Positions 34,566 to 37,541 of a stretch of 37,541 bases of DNA are shown here, one piece after another. The DNA comes from Candidatus Moduliflexus flocculans (lineage in GTDB: Bacteria; Moduliflexota; Moduliflexia; Moduliflexales; Moduliflexaceae). The notes under the pieces were generated by a model. It did no database searches. It was not told where the DNA came from and saw nothing but the letters and a program-made list of their open reading frames with translations. Each line of letters starts with the position of its first letter. The first letter of the stretch is position 1. The DNA lies in contig DF820457.1 of the NCBI GenBank assembly GCA_000739515.1, forward strand, positions 509,906 through 547,446, given 5' to 3'. Made by a program: the position numbers and the translations under genes.

Positions 34566-35267
34566 ATGGACGACATCAAAACATGGTGGGAATGGCTGGA
34601 TGATGAGTGGAAACATATTTTCAGCGCCGCCGTCGGGCGCGAGACGCCGGACAAACTGACCGATGACGAATTGCGCCGGATTGTGCATTTAGATGAATTG
34701 CATTGCGGCGCAACTGCAATTACAAGCTTAGAGCCGTTGCGCCATCTGCCTCATCTGCGCATTCTCGGATGTTTCGAAACCGCCATCACCGATTTAACCC
34801 CGCTTGCGCACCTGCCAGAACTTGAAATCGTCGGCTGCTCAGAGACTCAGATCGAGAGCCTGGAGCCGCTGCGCCATTTATCGCGCCTGAAAATCTTGAA
34901 ATGTTACGCCACCTTTGTCGAAAGCCTCGAACCGCTTGAAGCCTTGAATTTAGAAGTGCTGGATTGTTCCGGCACGCAAATCCCGTCGCTTGAGCCGCTG
35001 CGCAAGATGACCTCGCTACAAACCTTATCATGCGGCGGAAATGTCATCACTTCCTTAGAGCCATTGCGGGGCTTGCCGAATTTGCAGGAATTGGATTGCG
35101 GCTACACGCAAGTCAAAACGCTTGAGCCGTTGTACGGATTGTCTAATTTACGCAAATTATTCTGCAAAAAGACGCCGGTCAGTACGAATATCAAAGAGAT
35201 CGAATCCTTCAAACACGCCTGTCCCGATTGCAAAATTCAAGATGTCTGGTACGAATTCGCGCTGTAA
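34566..35267 (+). CDS. Leucine-rich repeat protein with cysteine ladder
   Basis: 233 residues with no signal peptide, so cytoplasmic. After a 45-residue acidic/aromatic start come eight units of 22 residues (one of 21) with the pattern LxxLxCxxTxIxSLEPLRxL. This is the internalin/SDS22-type LRR, but the usual Leu before the Asn is Cys and the Asn is Thr, giving one Cys per repeat (HCGAT, GCFET, GCSET, KCYAT, DCSGT, SCGGN, DCGYT, FCKKT). The Cys side chains should line up inside the solenoid. It follows hslO by 28 bases and has GGGGGG before its ATG. The partner it binds is unknown. Confidence 0.88.
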   Translation: MDDIKTWWEWLDDEWKHIFSAAVGRETPDKLTDDELRRIVHLDELHCGATAITSLEPLRHLPHLRILGCFETAITDLTPLAHLPELEIVGCSETQIESLEPLRHLSRLKILKCYATFVESLEPLEALNLEVLDCSGTQIPSLEPLRKMTSLQTLSCGGNVITSLEPLRGLPNLQELDCGYTQVKTLEPLYGLSNLRKLFCKKTPVSTNIKEIESFKHACPDCKIQDVWYEFAL

Positions 35268-35276
35268 TTCGGGGAA

Positions 35277-35330
35277 AGGAGTGTCAAAGCTTGCTTTGGC
35301 TGACAAGGCAGAGCAAGCTTTGACACTCCT
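35277..35330. repeat. Repeat family A copy at a start codon
   Basis: AGGAGTGTCAAAGCTTGCT (35277-35295) is perfectly mirrored at 35312-35330. The right edge lies seven bases before the ATG of the GT9 gene, in the place of the ribosome binding site. The interior hairpin is lost. Confidence 0.85.
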
Positions 35331-35337
35331 GAACAAC

Positions 35338-36204
35338 ATGGCGTTTTTGATTCTCCATCACGGCGCGTTAGGCGATTTTGTGCTGACGTGGCCTGCGTTG
35401 AAATGCCTGCGTTCTGTATTTCCCGACCAGCCATTTTTCGGCATCGGACGCCCTGAATACATGCGCTTAGCCGTCCGGCAAGGACTTATTGGCGCTTTTC
35501 GCGATATTCACGCTGCCGCGATGCTCGATGTTCTTTCTGGAAACGCGCTGCCGTCCGACATGCCGCCGCTGTCCGGCGCGGCGCTCTGGCATTCTCAGGC
35601 CGAGCCGATCACGCGCCTGCTGCGCGGTTCAGGCGCTTTGTCAGTCGCCGCCATCCGCCCGTTCCCTGACACGCGGATGCATGTCGCGCAATACTATTGT
35701 GAAACATTGCATCGCATCTTTTCTTTCAACATACCATCTCCCCTTACACACGGCTTTCCGTCGCGTCTTCACCCAACTCGAACCTACGCCCTGATCCATC
35801 CTGGCAGCGGCAGCCGCGCCAAAAATTACGCGCCGCCGCTCTATTGCGCTGTCGCCGAGAAACTGCGCCAACACGGCTATGACGATATTCGATTTGTCCT
35901 TGGCCCGGTCGAACTCGAACGCGGCGCGGCGCAGGAATTTCGCAACGAGCGGATCGAAGTTCCCGAACATGTCGGGCAGCTTGCCGATCTGCTGGAAGGC
36001 GCATCGCTTTATATCGGCAACGACTCCGGCGCCAGCCATCTCGCCGCTATGCTCGGCGTTCCGACGCTCGCGCTCTATAAAGCCACCGATCCCGCCGTCT
36101 GGGGCGTCATCGGCCAGCACGCGACCTCCGCAAAGGCGCAGGATGAAGCCGCTGCGCTCGCCTGCGTTGCACAATGGTTTGAAATGCGCCCAATATTCCG
36201 GTAG
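35338..36204 (+). CDS. GT9 glycosyltransferase (heptosyltransferase-like)
   Basis: 288 residues from the ATG at 35338 (MAFLILHHGALGD); the frame upstream to 35122 overlaps the LRR gene and the repeat and is spurious. The GT9 layout is clear: LILHHGALGDFVLTWPAL, LIHPGSGSRAKNYAP, VGQLADLLEGASLYIGNDSG and ASHLAAMLGVPTLALYKATDP. This family adds heptose or another sugar to the LPS core or related glycans. It is short for the family and lacks some of the middle region. The ribosome binding site is replaced by the family A repeat. It lies 70 bases after the LRR gene, probably the last gene of the bTHX-hslO-LRR transcript. Confidence 0.9.
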   Translation: MAFLILHHGALGDFVLTWPALKCLRSVFPDQPFFGIGRPEYMRLAVRQGLIGAFRDIHAAAMLDVLSGNALPSDMPPLSGAALWHSQAEPITRLLRGSGALSVAAIRPFPDTRMHVAQYYCETLHRIFSFNIPSPLTHGFPSRLHPTRTYALIHPGSGSRAKNYAPPLYCAVAEKLRQHGYDDIRFVLGPVELERGAAQEFRNERIEVPEHVGQLADLLEGASLYIGNDSGASHLAAMLGVPTLALYKATDPAVWGVIGQHATSAKAQDEAAALACVAQWFEMRPIFR

Positions 36205-36410
36205 TGCGGGGTTGCGTCCCCGCAATATCATATTGCAATCGCGTTTCGCAGGGCGTTGCCCTGCGCTGGTGTATCGCGCCCTTTCAGGGCTGTTTCGTCT
36301 TTTCATCTTGACATTCTCCCTCTTCTCTGCACAATAGCCATTGTGAAACCAAACGGACGCGCGGGATTGCGTTCCCGCGAATAAATGCCGGCAGGATGCC
36401 GGCGATCCCA
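36205..36410. repeat. Cluster of small C-G hairpins
   Basis: TGCGGGG-TTGCGT-CCCCGCA (36205-36224), GCAGGGC-GTT-GCCCTGC (36248-36264), GCCCTTTCAGGGC (36279-36291) and GCGGGA-TTGCGT-TCCCGC (36361-36378) follow the GT9 gene. A TGCCGGC pair lies at 36386-36403. Hairpins 1 and 4 share the loop TTGCGT. The block fills the 228-base gap before the caspase-like gene. Confidence 0.7.
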
Positions 36411-36432
36411 TACACTGAGGAGAACAGACGAT

Positions 36433-37541
36433 ATGGCATGTTTTGAACATGGGTACGCGCTGTTAATCGGCGTCGGGACGACGCATGACCCGAAATTATC
36501 GCTGCCAGCTACCGTTGCCGATATGCTCGCGCTTCGCGCGATCTTGACGGATGCCGACTTCTGCGGCTACCCGGATAACGCCGACCATCTGCGCCTGCTG
36601 CATGACGCCGACGCCACCCGCGAGAACATTCTTGACGGCCTGACATGGCTACAAACGCAGGCGGAACGCGACCAGGACGCCACCGTCATCGTCTATTATT
36701 CCGGGCATGGCGGCTTGCTGACTGACACGCATGAGTATGTCTTGCTGCCCTACGAAACCGACCGCAGCAACCTTGCCGGCTCGACGCTTTCCGCACAGGC
36801 GTTCACGGCGGCGCTGCGGGCGATTCCGGCGAAACGGCTGCTGACGATTTTGGATTGCTGCCACGCCGAAGGGATGGCGACTGCCAAAGACGCCGATGTC
36901 TCCGACGACTTCCTGAGCGTCGGCGTCTCGAAAGGGATCATCGCCGATTTGAAGCAAGGGGAAGGCCGGGCGGTCTTTACCTCATCGAAAGGCCAGTAGC
37001 GTTCGTATCTGCGAGCCGACCGCCAGAAAAGCCTCTACACGTTTCACCTGCTCGAAGCATTGCAGGGCGCGGCGAATAAGCCGGGGGACGAGGTGGTGCG
37101 CTTGTCGCATCTCATGACGCATCTTAGCGCAAACGTGCCGGAGAGCGCCCAACAGCTTGGCAAAGAGCAGACGCCGTTTTTCGACATGGCGACCGAAGAT
37201 TTTCCGGTGGCGCTGCTGCGGGGCGGCAAAGGGCTGTCCTCAAGCAATGGGCAAACTCCGCCGAAAAAACCGTCATCCCGCCGCCGCGTTGATAAGACCA
37301 ACATCAAACAAAAATCCAGAGATCACGGCATCCAAATCGGACATGCTGAACAGGTTATTATCAATCAGGATAGGTCACGCGAATCAACGGGGCAGGAGAA
37401 AGATGCGGCGCTTGCGCGAACGCAGGACGATATGCAGGCGCTTCTTCCCTATCTGCGACGTCAGTTTCGTGAATCAAGCCCGGTCAATCTTGGCGGCATT
37501 CAGCGCAGTTGCGATAAAGAATCGGCAAGCTGCCTGAATTT
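36433..37541 (+). pseudogene. Caspase-like (C14) protease gene with in-frame TAG, cut by the window end
   Basis: The ATG at 36433 follows GAGGAG. Codons 1-188 encode a metacaspase/caspase-like p20 fold: ALLIGVGTTHDP, VIVYYSGHGG (His92), LTILDCCHAEG (Cys143), so the His-Cys pair is present. A TAG at 36997-36999 then interrupts. The same frame goes on without another stop to the window end (180 further codons), encoding the rest of the domain (RSYLRADRQKSLYTFHLLEAL, QTPFFDMATEDFPVALLRGG), a linker (HAEQVIINQ) and the start of a C-terminal domain. A Gln codon CAG would restore the frame. TAG is a normal stop for at least three other genes here, so recoding is unlikely; nonsense mutation, sequencing error or readthrough remain. 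Bacterial caspase-like proteins often act in immunity or cell death. Confidence 0.85.

Noticed and set aside
35122..35337. N-terminal extension of the GT9 gene
   Set aside because: It overlaps the LRR gene in another frame and includes the repeat; the GT9 fold begins at the ATG at 35338.
36433..36999. TAG recoded as an amino acid in this organism
   Set aside because: The YkgJ-like, M48 and cNMP-binding patatin genes end at TAG at normal family lengths.
1..37541. CRISPR array, tRNA, rRNA, integrase or transposase
   Set aside because: The repeats are palindromic and irregularly spaced, not arrayed; no tRNA fold or recombinase motif was seen on either strand.

Overview
The window reads as chromosomal DNA from a diderm (Gram-negative type) bacterium of roughly 50% GC. 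Evidence for an outer membrane is a heptosyltransferase-type GT9 enzyme, two lipobox proteins, a CsgG/LpoB-like secreted protein and several other Sec-type signal peptides. Signalling proteins (HD-GYP, GGDEF-EAL, CHASE2-cyclase, cNMP-binding patatin, STAS) are dense, and several short palindromic repeat families fill the gaps. This style suggests a free-living, poorly sampled lineage; I cannot name the phylum from sequence alone. There is no tRNA, rRNA, CRISPR array, transposase or phage gene that I can see.

Layout. 1-5.5 kb: a c-di-GMP cluster, with a secreted CsgG-like protein, a response regulator HD-GYP phosphodiesterase, a convergent REC-PAS-GGDEF-EAL protein and a YkgJ-like Cys-cluster protein. 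5.5-9.5 kb: a beta-lactamase-fold lipoprotein, a TPR protein with an exact 35-residue period and a SAM methyltransferase. 9.5-13.2 kb: a minus-strand operon SH3 protein, M48 lipoprotein metalloprotease, CHASE2-adenylate cyclase. 13.5-18 kb: a minus-strand operon of two tandem NTE-like proteins (pseudo-MinD plus patatin, one with a cNMP-binding domain) followed by recO. 18.3-21.9 kb: a 1192-residue periplasmic coiled-coil protein with a TolB-like propeller. 22-25 kb: a STAS protein, a URO-D-like protein and a dolichol-phosphate-mannose-synthase-like GT2. 25-29 kb: msrA, a HEAT-like protein, a DUF454 membrane protein and an FBH1-like UvrD helicase. 29-32.8 kb: a shortened YgfK-like Fe-S protein and a membrane-anchored PQQ-type propeller. 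33.3-36.2 kb: a previously hidden 56-codon bTHX ribosomal protein gene, hslO (Hsp33), a cysteine-ladder LRR protein and a GT9. 36.4 kb to the end: a caspase-like gene split by an in-frame TAG and cut by the window edge.

How the parts may work together. The CHASE2 cyclase keeps the residues expected for an adenylate cyclase, and 3 kb away lies a protein with an N-terminal cNMP-binding domain joined to a lipid hydrolase, so a local cAMP-to-phospholipase circuit is the most attractive system hypothesis here (inference). The second strong signal is the repeat content. One family has arms of up to 25 bp in perfect inverted orientation and a small GTCGC-type inner hairpin; it occurs at least six times, sometimes directly against a start codon or ribosome binding site.
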